Positions 1 through 8,843 of a DNA stretch of 64,000 nucleotides are shown piece after piece; the stretch's first letter is position 1; each line of letters starts with the position of its first letter. The stretch spans positions 10,905,815 to 10,969,814 of the forward strand of contig OY755242.1 in assembly GCA_963576725.1 (NCBI GenBank), in the 5' to 3' direction. The stretch is from Azorinus chamasolen (lineage: Eukaryota; Mollusca; Bivalvia; Cardiida; Solecurtidae). The notes under the pieces were generated by a model. That model saw only the letters and a list, made by a program, of their open reading frames with translations, was not told the origin of the DNA and did not search any database. A program made the translations under genes and the position numbers.

Positions 1-44
1 ATTTGCTACTTGAATTAATTCTACTCATGCTAAGCTCGTCTTTT

Positions 45-217
45 ACAGCTCGTTATCTCATAAGAAATCAACTGTTTGCTTATGAGAATTATATTGGACG
101 TGGGTCTACAGTTTCAACCGATATCGAACACACCTGTGTGCATATGCCTATATAAAAAAATCAGCAATTCATGACGTCATTATTTCAGACATGAATATTC
201 ACCAGGGAAAGGGTTAA
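45..217 (+). mobile_element. Family F element, right part
   Basis: Carries the family F right half (TTTGCTTATGAGA, TCATGACGTCATTATTTC, ATGAATATTCACC) and ends GGGAAAGGGTTAA. The left part is not recognisable. Positions 218-540 show only scraps of family E. Confidence 0.6.
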
Positions 218-554
218 AGCGACCACTTAGTGACAGCAAATGGCGAATAAAACAGACAACTATATGAACACTGTCTGCATTAGATTTGTCTTGCTTTAAA
301 ACAACGCGTCTTAACGTTTTCGAATCGGGAAACGAGATTAGTACCATTTGCAAACAGGGTAAACAAATGTTAGAACTATACAGGAGGGGCCATCTGAGTA
401 GGGCCTTCAATAATTTTTCCTTATAACTCTCTGCAAATTTAACCATTTACTTCATGAATATTCAAATAAGAAATTATGAATATTGATTAATTTAATTTCT
501 ATAATAACATCATGGATACGGAAATTAAGGACAGGACATAACTGCAGATCGGAA

Positions 555-635
555 GCAAACCAAGCAGACCCTGATCAGACGGTTCCTATAGAAGCCGTTT
601 TATCTGGATAGACTCTGCGAAGGATCAAACCTTTC
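555..635. repeat. Decayed hairpin core of C/F type
   Basis: Reads AGCAGACCCTGATCAGACGG then a decayed return arm ending in TCTGGATAGACTCTGC. Element ends are not recognisable. Confidence 0.5.
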
Positions 636-778
636 ATACTGCATGGACTCTAAACACTGATGGGCCATTCAACTGCGACTAATCTGCATTCACGGGGTTA
701 AGGGCAGCCAATGTAGACCACGTTTAGGGGATCGCTGTATAGAATACTTATTGTCCATTTGTTCTTCTCAAACTATTA

Positions 779-905
779 TCACGCTCTCCACCGCCTACAC
801 GGTTTACAAACAGTTTGGATCCAGATGAGACGCCGAGTAACGTGGTGTCTCACAAGGACCAAAGTTGTTTGAAACTCGGTCAATAGTTTCTCAAAAGCCT
901 GGTGG
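779..905. repeat. Family I hairpin element (B-like core)
   Basis: Core AAACAGTTTGGATCCAGATG, GAGACGCCGAGTAACG with a decayed return arm, then the family I flank GAAACTCGGTCAATAGTTTC. No TTAA ends visible. Confidence 0.6.
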
Positions 906-1317
906 AATCGAACATAGTCAAATTGAATAGATCCGAATTGGGACAGACATTGTTCTTTCCACAATAGAACTGTCATTATAATTGAATAACAAAATGAAAA
1001 GTTTTGTGTGCAATCACAAACGGCACATGTGACACCTGTCAGTGTTGTAGTGTTCTATTAAAGCTACCCTTCTCTAAACCTGACGTTAAAATAAGCCCAT
1101 AGCGGTCTTTAAGACAGATGACAACATAATTCAGGGTACATGTTATTCATACTGCTCCCTAAGGAGCCTTTTTCACATGTCTAAACAGATTTAAATACTC
1201 CTGCACTAAACGTCCAGTTCAGAGGGATTTACTCTACATTTGCACATTTTTAAATTGCAATGAAATGCTAATCAAATGAAATAACAAGCTAACCAAAAAA
1301 TAGGCATTTCTCTAATC

Positions 1318-1461
1318 AGGATCTGCTCAGTTTGCTTATGGAATAATATAGTTCTACCAGAGCCATCACGTACTGTGTTCATATGTCATTATAAAAATGA
1401 ACCTAATATTCATGACGCCTTTATATCTTACATCAATTTTCATTGATAATAAAGGTTAACT
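1318..1461 (+). mobile_element. Family F element, right half
   Basis: TTTGCTTATGGAATAATATA, then the ATATGTCATTATAAAAA and ATATTCATGACG blocks, ending AAAGGTTAA. Confidence 0.6.
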
Positions 1462-1524
1462 ACGTACATGTATCACCATACAGAACTGTACAATCAGGTA
1501 CATGTACGTGTATTTGATTCACCC

Positions 1525-1618
1525 CTAACTTGACCCAGATCACACGGCTCCTATAGGACCTGCCTTGGTTGCTTATGAAATAATGAAACAAACTGATCCT
1601 AGTTTCTGTCATGGTTAA
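1525..1618 (+). mobile_element. Family F fragment, core and start of right half
   Basis: GACCCAGATCACACGGCTCC followed by TATAGGACC and TTGCTTATGAAATAATG. It stops just before the family A element at 1643. Confidence 0.55.
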
Positions 1619-1642
1619 AAACCATTGTCTTCAATGTCATTA

Positions 1643-1892
1643 TTAACCGTTCTCTTGCTGAATTAAAAAAACCATTTCTCCTTCTTTACCCATGCTCTGT
1701 TGTATAATTACATATATCTTCACTGTTTACAAGTATTTCGCTGTGCAATCACTGCTCTGGTGTGTACTGGTTGCATAATCAACTTGTAAATAGTGCAGAC
1801 CCTGGTGAGACAGCTCCTGCAGGAGCTGTCTCATCTGGGTGTTCACTATATACAGGTAGGTATATTGACGTGAATAGCAAGCGAAGGGTTAA
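1643..1892 (-). mobile_element. Family A element (TTAA-flanked, piggyBac-type MITE), copy 1
   Basis: About 250 bp from TTAACCG to GCAAGCGAAGGGTTAA. Core GACAGCTCCTGCAGGAGCTG. Short ORFs across it (reading ADPGETAPAGAV...) are translations of the hairpin, not genes. Confidence 0.85.
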
Positions 1893-2469
1893 ACATGATA
1901 CTTGTACAGTCATAATTTCTCAAAGGAACATCCATCAGCTAAAGAGTTAAGGCAGAACGAAATAAATGAAGAAGCGTCTGTTCTGCTTGCGTGATGCGCT
2001 TCCTGAACACGTCTTAACCATGGCGTCTCATCAGAGTGCATTCTGTTTGATACTTGGTCAATATTTTCGCAAAAGGTTTAATGAAATAGCAGCACGCGTA
2101 AATAATCGTTGTTCCAGATCAGTGTTTGCGGAGCCTTCATTATTTTATTCCGTAAATAATTGAAAGTAGTTCATAACAGTTTTAGAATTTACTCTAATTG
2201 GTACATATAGCCCATTTGGCAATTTTAACTACTCGGCGGTTTCTGTCAGGCTTGGAAAAGAACCTCATATACACAGCCTGTTCTCATTGTCTGTTGCGCA
2301 AATAATTACTATTGTTATTCGCCCAGCCAGACATAAAGAAAACATCGGCAATGAAGCTGATGCAGTATATGACGTTTCCAACCATGACGTACTAATTTCT
2401 CAAAATAATTTGAAACTGTATCAATATCATTGGTCCCGAGATTATAAAACATTTTCTTTGAGTATGAGA

Positions 2470-2625
2470 TCATTCTCAAGCACCTGATTGGTCAGATTTG
2501 AGTTTGCTCAAACTCTGACCAATCAGATACTTGAAACTCTGGCCAATTAAATACTTTAAACACTGACCAATCAGATAATTTAAACTCTGACCAATCAAAT
2601 ACTTGAGAATGAAGTCAGATGTATT
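2470..2625. repeat. CCAAT-containing foldback repeat (family J), about five units
   Basis: GATTGGTCAGATTTGAG is followed by its inverse and then by four roughly 30-bp units of ACTCTGACCAATCAGATACT. Related sequence is at 6190-6250 and 14010-14125. The 300 bases before it (2160-2470) show nothing recognisable. Confidence 0.7.
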
Positions 2626-2659
2626 ATGACCCCAAAACCTGATTTTCCGATTTCATTCT

Positions 2660-2960
2660 GAAAGTAGAGTGGAGCCGCATATCTCGAACACGGATAATCC
2701 GAACTTCGTTATAAATGTTCGGTCCTTCCAAATGTACAATGCAGAATATTTCTGAAATGCATCACGATGCATATTTAGAAATATATGTGACAGCTTAATG
2801 CACGTCAAAAGCTTTCAGACTTACTTTAGACCTGCATTGAGCTGTTGATTTGAGAATTTGTCCAGACACAAACCGGGTAAATCGAACTTCTGTTATCTTG
2901 AAGTAATTTGTACGGTCCCTTGAAGTTCGAGATATCGACGTTCAACCGTAGTATGTCAAA
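2660..2960. mobile_element. Family K foldback element, pogo-like
   Basis: Left end with TCTCGAACACGGATAATCCG, right end with GAAGTTCGAGATATCGACG. Inside, GACAGCTTAATGCACG pairs with CCTGCATTGAGCTGT. The ends resemble pogo/Tigger-type termini. A second copy is at 8020-8275. Confidence 0.55.
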
Positions 2961-3227
2961 AGTAGTCAATAGTAGTCCGCCCCTGTACTGTTCTAAAACG
3001 ATTTACGAATGCAGAGTCCGGCTGCACAGTTTATTGAGCGTTTATTTTCGAAACCGGTGGTACAAGGTTTGATCCCAAGGTGGACCACGCATAGAGTCTG
3101 ATGATGTTGTTGGCTCCTTCTCAAGGCGCTCAGAGGTTTTAGGGAAGTGGTGTGGTTTATTGACCCCGTGGCTAGATCATGTTACTTAATACATGTTAAA
3201 GTTCCTAACTTATATTTATCCTATCAT

Positions 3228-3345
3228 AAGCAAACAGCAGATCCTGATCAGACGGCTTCTATAAGAGCCATCTGATCTGGGTCTACTCTGTTTGCAAATG
3301 CGTATAAAGGCGTATCTATGGAGAAAATAGTTAAGCAGATGGCTG
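3228..3345 (-). mobile_element. Family F element, core and left end, reverse
   Basis: Core GATCCTGATCAGACGGCTTC ... GCCATCTGATCTGGGTCTAC then CGTATAAAGGCGTATCTATG. Confidence 0.6.
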
Positions 3346-3419
3346 CTTATTGCAGGATGAATGCCACGCACAAAGCTTTATTCTTTACCTGCTAGAAATG
3401 CCCTGTCATGCCTTTGTAA

Positions 3420-3608
3420 CGAGAATAGATCTCCTGTAGGATTCCCCTGATCAGGGTTGTTTTGTTTTCATATGGATTTACGCAGATCTGATTCTATAGT
3501 TTCTGCCAAGGCTATACATCCTCTTGTGCATTTGCCATTTTAAAAAATCAGTCAGTAATATTTATGGTGTCATTTATTCTAAAATGAATATCCATACGGT
3601 AAAAAGTT
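3420..3608 (+). mobile_element. Family F element, decayed
   Basis: CTGATCAGGGTTGTTTTGTT, then the CTATAGTTTCTGCCA and CTTGTGCATTTGCCATTTTA blocks, ending GGTAAAAAGTTAA at 3598-3610. Confidence 0.6.
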
Positions 3609-3912
3609 AATGGTATGGATAATATCTTTAATTACAACTTGAAAGATAGATTTCAGTTTTGTCATTTACTATGCAATTGCCAGTATCGCCTGATCGTTCC
3701 CATGACAACGGCAGGTCACTCCCAGCAAATTCAACAGCACTTGTATCAATCCGTGGCTTATCTCCTACTTTCAAGCCTGGAAACCGTTTTTGTTTATAGC
3801 AAATGGATTGTGTTTGTTCAGGAAATGTGCGTGTATTGACATGACTTGATAGTGTATCTAAACCATGCATTATCCTTTACTATGTCACATGTAAGCGAGG
3901 CCTTATTTAGAT

Positions 3913-4010
3913 TTACAAATAGCGATTGGATCCACATGAGACGCCGAATGTACTCGGTGTCTTATCCAAATGCTATTTGAAAAACTGTTTGACATTTTGC
4001 ATTGTAGTTT
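3913..4010. repeat. Family I hairpin element
   Basis: TTTACAAATAGCGATTGGAT, ATGAGACGCCGAATG, then the GACATTTTGCATTGTAGTTT flank. Decayed. Confidence 0.5.
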
Positions 4011-4404
4011 CTCTAAAGATTTAGAATCTCAAATAGGAAACAAATACAAAATACTCGGACTATAAACATATTTCCCTATCAATGTTTCCCTACCATAACT
4101 AAACTTTATCTGAAATATGTGTTGCAGTCATCATGCTGTTGATTGTATCGAACACTATTTATACTCAAAACCATTTCAGGGATGGATATGTTGTCGTCTA
4201 TGACAATGGCGAAAGTTACTTGTTTATCACGTAGAACATATTATAAACTACACCTTTGAATGTTGAATTGTCAATGCTGGGTGGTCCATCAAATGTAGAT
4301 GTTGATAATGAATAAATTTGAACTGCACACTGCAGAACCTGGTTATAGAACTTTGATCTGGATGTACACTGTGTGCAATAACTAGGTCATTGGTTTACAA
4401 CGTT

Positions 4405-4639
4405 CAATGCTTTCCTTCATATAAACACCTTTTCATGCATCTGTAAACAGAGGAGACCAAGGAGAGACGGTTCCTGATCAGGTTCTGCTCTGTTTGCAAA
4501 ATAAATTTGATACATCTGTTTGTTTAGTTTCTAGCATGGCTACAATAATACCACCTTCCATATTTCATTATAACTATTTTGTCCATGAATATTCAGTAGA
4601 TATTGAACATTGGACTAAATATAGAACAGGGAAAGGGTT
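4405..4639 (+). mobile_element. Family C element, decayed
   Basis: CTTTCCTTCATATAAACACC, shortened core, then the full right half (TTCTAGCATGGCTACAATAA, CCATGAATATTCAGTAG, GAACAGGGAAAGGGTTA). Confidence 0.75.
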
Positions 4640-4673
4640 ACTGGGTTAGTTTATCAGATATGCAAATTAGCTA

Positions 4674-4800
4674 TTAACCCTTAAATGCCTATCATCAACC
4701 AGACTTGCGGTTGCAAACAGTTTGTATCCAGATGAGACGCCGAGTAAAGTGGGTGACACAAGTCAATATTTTCTTAATAACTTGATAGAATCGGAGTTCA
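4674..4800 (+). repeat. Family I element with TTAACCC start
   Basis: TTAACCCTTAAATGCC, then GCAAACAGTTTGTATCCAG and ATGAGACGCCGAGTAA; the return arm is lost. Followed by (ATT)n at 4815-4836. Confidence 0.55.
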
Positions 4801-4836
4801 GTGAAAATTGAAACATATTATTATTATTATTATTAT

Positions 4837-5085
4837 TTAAACCTTTCCTTTATATGGACGTGGCTACGCTCATTTGCAAACAGAGAAGACCCAGCTTAGA
4901 CGGATCCTATAGGAGCCGTCTAATCAGGGTCTGCTCTGTTTAATAATGGAATTTGAAAGATCTGTTTCTTTACTCTCTAAAATGGCTACAATGTGCCACC
5001 TACCATATGTCTTTATGATTATGTTTTCCATGAATATTCATTAGGTATTTAAATTTGGAATGACACTGAAAGGGGAAAGGGTTAA
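4837..5085 (+). mobile_element. Family C element, near complete
   Basis: TTAAACCTTTCCTTTATATG to GGGGAAAGGGTTAA, 249 bp. Core GACGGATCCTATAGGAGCCG. Left boundary abuts an (ATT)n tract. Confidence 0.8.
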
Positions 5086-5484
5086 GCACAATTGCACCAG
5101 GCCCAACTTTGATCAAACAGAGCATACGTGTACTATTGCTAGAGAATATTGAATGACCAACTGTAAAGACATTGGTTAGATGCGTTCCCAGATAGAAAAC
5201 CATAGTTCCCAGTATTTAAAAGTGAGCTTTCATTTGAAAATATATACAAAATTTTGCTAAACGCTGTTTGACAGCCATTGTTCACCGTTATGGTGAATGA
5301 AACCATTTCTGTTGACCATGGCCGTACAATATAACGGCTATATAGCGACCGCGGAACTGTTTTCTTCATGATTATCCATAAATAATGACTATAAATATTC
5401 ATTAGCTGATGTTCTGTAACTGCATCACGACCAATGACAGTTTTACCATAGCAGACACAGTAGAAAATATGTTATGCCACTGGT

Positions 5485-5596
5485 AAAACGAACAGATCCT
5501 GATCAGACTGTTCCTATAAGAACCGTCTGATCTGGGTCTACTATGTTTGCAAATGCGTGATGAAAATGCCTTTATATAAAGGAAATAGATTAAGGA
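5485..5596 (-). mobile_element. Family F element, core and left end, reverse
   Basis: GATCCTGATCAGACTGTTCC ... CCGTCTGATCTGGGTCTAC, then AATGCCTTTATATAAAGG and a TTAA at 5592-5595. Confidence 0.65.
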
Positions 5597-5921
5597 TTAT
5601 ACTTTGGTGATTTGCTTACACGTGATTAAAGTATTGCAGCATTGCTTTTACCTGGTATTGAATGCAGGCTGTAGCATAATGAAGGACAAACATTCCGTTC
5701 TGCATTGAGCAGCAACTAGCCCTGATAGGCCCTGGTGTGTATTCATTTAGTGGTCGCCTAAAGAGGTTTGGCTCTTTTCCATTACTATTGTTGCATTGAC
5801 CGCGAATGAAATTAGAATTGCATACCTCTTGTATCAAGATAACAACATAATTTACCCTGTAATTCTGATCTGGATCAAAGTTCTTTGAAACTAAGTCTAT
5901 ACACACCACAGTTTATTGTGA

Positions 5922-6103
5922 TACAGTAAAACCTCTCTAAACCTGAATTCTAATTGAGAAGAATTTAAATATTTTTAGGCAAGTGACTGCTTAATGCAGG
6001 GTGAAAGTCATGCAGGAAACTCGAAGAGAAGCTGTCTGCATGACTTTCATCCGGCAGTAAGCTGCCACTTGTCTCCAAGACGGATAAGAGAGGTTTTACT
6101 GTA
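5922..6103. mobile_element. Family E element (TA-flanked, pogo/mariner-type MITE)
   Basis: TA-CAGTAAAACCTCTCTAA at the left, AGAGAGGTTTTACTG-TA at the right. Internal inverted blocks TTAATGCAGGGTGAAAGTCA and its decayed inverse. Confidence 0.8.
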
Positions 6104-6377
6104 CTATAACTATTCGAGAATGAATAAAACCAAAGAAGAAAATATTATAACTATATTGTGAGGTTGCAAAACCTACTGCGTGAGCCCGTGTTTAGTCTCA
6201 AGTATCTGCTTGAAAGCTCAAAATCTGACAAATCAGATACTTGAGAATGAACACAGACGACTAACACAGACAGTTGTATACAACCACAAACACAGTAATT
6301 AACCATATGCAAACAGTCCGTATACTTAAGCGACCAGTTACTGATTATATAAATTAGTCTCAAATAGCAATTGGTTG

Positions 6378-6480
6378 CTTAACCTATTACTCCACAAATG
6401 CATCCTTATACGCCTTTACAAACAGAGTAGACCCAGATCAGATGACCATTTGATCAGAGTTTGCTCTGTCCGACATTAAG
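6378..6480 (+). mobile_element. Family F fragment, left end and core
   Basis: CTATTACTCCACAAATGC, CCTTATACGCCTTTACAAAC, AGAGTAGACCCAGATCAGAT, GATCAGAGTTTGCTCTG. A family J remnant precedes it at 6190-6250. Confidence 0.6.
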
Positions 6481-6517
6481 TTACCATCTGTCTTCTTAAA
6501 AGATAAACATATGGTCG

Positions 6518-6670
6518 CTTAACACTTTACTCCATACACACACCATTTGACACATTTGCAAACAGAAAATACCCAGATCAAATGTTTCCTGAAAGAGCCG
6601 TCTGATCAAGGTTTGCTCTGTTTGCTTATGGAATAATAAAAACTCAGTTTTCTGCAACTTCCGCCATTGT
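6518..6670 (+). mobile_element. Family F element, left end and core
   Basis: TTAACACTTTACTCCATAC, core with CCGTCTGATCAAGGTTTGCT, TTTGCTTATGGAATAATAAA and a short part of the right half. Confidence 0.65.
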
Positions 6671-6730
6671 ACAATTTCTTTACGAATTTCAGTTAAATGA
6701 TATTCGTACGATCCTTATTTATGGCATAAA

Positions 6731-6946
6731 GAACGCTTTCCCGGTTCTGTATTTATTATACCTACTGTATATTCGTGGACAAAATAGTTATAAAGACATA
6801 TGGAAGATATTATAGCTATTTTAGAGGTCTATCAAATACCACAAACAGAGCAGGTCCTAATCAGACGGATCCTATATAGCAGCCGTCTTACGTGAGTCTA
6901 TTCTGTTTGCAGATGCGTGGAAACGCGTTTATTTGGAGGAAAGGTA
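6731..6946 (-). mobile_element. Family C element, reverse
   Basis: CTTTCCCGGTTCTGTATTTA at the left, a family C hairpin core at 6840-6912, GCGTGGAAACGCGTTTATTT and GGAGGAAAGG at the right. Confidence 0.7.
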
Positions 6947-7063
6947 TACTCATTGAGTAAAGAGATAGGACAGGTTTTTAAGTCTTATCTCTTCCAAAGC
7001 TCTAGTCTCCGGAAAGCTACCCACTTGGTGTCTCATCATGGTCCAGGCAGTTATAACGACCAC

Positions 7064-7299
7064 TTAACCCTTCTCTTGCTGAATTGTAAAATACATTTCT
7101 CCTTCTTTACCCATCCCCTGTTGTATAATTACATATATTTTCACTGTGTACAAGTATTTCGCTGTGCAATGCACTGGTTGCACAATCAATTTGTAAATAG
7201 TGAAGACCCTGATGAGACAGCTCCTGCAGGAGCTGTCTTATCTGGGTCTTCACTATTTACAGGTAGGTATATTGACGTGAATAGCAAGCGAAGGATTAA
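7064..7299 (-). mobile_element. Family A element, copy 2
   Basis: TTAACCCTTCTCTTGCTGAA to AGCAAGCGAAGGATTAA. Slightly shortened in the left arm. Core GACAGCTCCTGCAGGAGCTG. Confidence 0.85.
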
Positions 7300-7430
7300 G
7301 TAGTGAAAGAAAGTGAAAGGAAGTCTTTTCTGACTTTAAAAATCAGACTGCAAGGTATGCAGGCGAAATTTAATTGGCACCAAAAGAGTCAAATATTCTG
7401 AAGTGAAGACTCAAATATAGTGTAGTTCTT

Positions 7431-7663
7431 TGTCTACCCCTTACCTTTATATAAATGCTTTTTTTCACGCCTTTGCAAATGGCCTCGGTAGGAATCGTCT
7501 GATTAGAATCTACTCTGTTTGCTGATGACATTATTATACAATTGATACTACAGTTTCTGCCAATACCTAACATCTTGTGTACACATGTTCTTATAAAAAA
7601 TCAGCTAAATATATTCGCGATGTCATCATTTCTTACATGAATATTCAGCAGTTAATACGGTTA
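7431..7663 (+). mobile_element. Family F element
   Basis: CCCCTTACCTTTATATAAAT start, decayed core, then CTACAGTTTCTGCCAATACC, TTATAAAAAATCAGCTAAAT, TACATGAATATTCAGCAG, ending TTAA. Confidence 0.65.
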
Positions 7664-7745
7664 AAATGCGACAGCTCCATACAAACCGAAAAGTATGAGA
7701 CACGTGCTTTTGGGACATTCTAAATCACACTAATTTTCACTTGCT

Positions 7746-7965
7746 TTAACCATTTACCTCATAAAGATCCTTTTCAGGACTTTACAAACAGGGAAGATCA
7801 TATGACTCCTGTATTAGAGTCTTCTCTGTTTGCATTTGCCATTATATAAGTCTGAATTTACAGAGTTTGCCAATACCAAAAATGCATTTTGTTCATATAC
7901 CATTATACACATAATAGTCATGGGTTCATTATCTTTTACATAAATATTCGTCTCGAAAAGGTAGA
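7746..7965 (+). mobile_element. Family F element, decayed
   Basis: TTTAACCATTTACCTCATAA start, core with ATGACTCCTGTATTAGAGTC, right half with TTTACATAAATATTCGTC. Confidence 0.6.
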
Positions 7966-8019
7966 AAGACTTTTTATACAGGGGTTCTCTTAACGTCTCG
8001 AACTTTAATGGACCATGCA

Positions 8020-8275
8020 AATGCTTTCGAGTAATCCGGTTTATAATTTTAACAATTCTTTAAAGTTCACAGCTTAATGCAGGTCTAAAGTAATGCCGAG
8101 AGCTCTTCTGTAGGAGCTTTCAACAATACTTTAGACCTGAATTAAGCTGTCACAAGTGTTTCTAGATATGTGTAGTGATACATTTTAGAATAATTCTTTA
8201 TTGTACATTTTGGAAGGTCCACCCATTTACTTCGAGTTATCGCGACGTTTGAGTGTTCGATATATCGAAATTCAA
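8020..8275. mobile_element. Family K foldback element, copy 2
   Basis: Inverted blocks ACAGCTTAATGCAGGTCTAA and TTTAGACCTGAATTAAGCTG around GAGAGCTC/GGAGCTTTC, and ends with TTCGATATATCGAAATTCAA. Confidence 0.6.
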
Positions 8276-8424
8276 CAAAATGTTCATGCTATTGAAAACT
8301 CTTGGATTTGGTACTTATATCATACAGTGCACAATCTGATCAGAGGCGTTCCTTCATGAGTCTTATGACCTGGGGCTTCACTGCTTTAAAATGTCCAGTG
8401 TACGAATCCATGGGTGTTTATGGA

Positions 8425-8675
8425 TTAACCCTTCGCTTGCTATTCACGTCAATATACCTACCTGTAAATAGTGAAGACCCAGATGAGACAGCTCCTGCAG
8501 GAGCTGTCTCATCAGGGCCTGCAATATTTACAAGTTGATTGTGCAACCATTGCACTCCACAGCAGTGATTGCACAGCGAAATACTTGTACACAGTGAAGA
8601 TATATGTAACTATACAACAAGGCATGGGTAAAGAAGGCGAAATATATATTAAAATTCAGCAAGAGAAGGGTTCAA
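8425..8675 (+). mobile_element. Family A element, copy 3, directly upstream of gene 1
   Basis: TTAACCCTTCGCTTGCTATT to AGAGAAGGGTTCAA. It ends 31 bp before the inferred 5'-UTR splice acceptor and 52 bp before the start codon of gene 1, so it forms the end of the upstream intron or promoter-proximal DNA. Confidence 0.85.
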
Positions 8676-8689
8676 CTATGTAATAGCTT

Positions 8690-8727
8690 GATTTGTTTAT
8701 TTTCAGCAGAACGTTTGAGGTTCAAGT
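8690..8727 (+). promoter_or_regulatory. Probable 3' splice site of a 5'-UTR intron of gene 1
   Basis: TTGTTTATTTTCAG ends at 8706, followed by 21 nt and then the ATG. Gene 2 has the same arrangement (TGCAATGTTTCAG ending 57144, ATG 18 nt later). This suggests that both genes have a non-coding first exon farther upstream, which I cannot locate. Confidence 0.55.
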
Positions 8728-8843
8728 ATGAAGACAAACGTGGATACTGTTATTGCAGTGTTCCTGGTACTATGGGAACAGACGGGTTTTATATCAGCTA
8801 GCACCGGCCAATCAGCTGAAGCAGTCGAACGAATGAAAAATAT
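8728..8843 (+). CDS. Gene 1 coding exon 1: start and signal peptide
   Basis: ATG at 8728 opens a hydrophobic leader (MKTNVDTVIAVFLVLW...), likely cleaved near residue 24. The exon ends at donor GTGAGT (8844) in phase 2. The start is chosen because it is the first ATG of the exon and its opening MKT matches the start of the paralogue at 57163. The reading continues in frame into exon 2. Confidence 0.85.

Noticed and set aside
1..8424. A third receptor gene or further exons upstream of gene 1
   Set aside because: I looked for the LLxxYD, RERWVD, WxPD, Cys-loop and M1-M4 motifs in the translations and found none.
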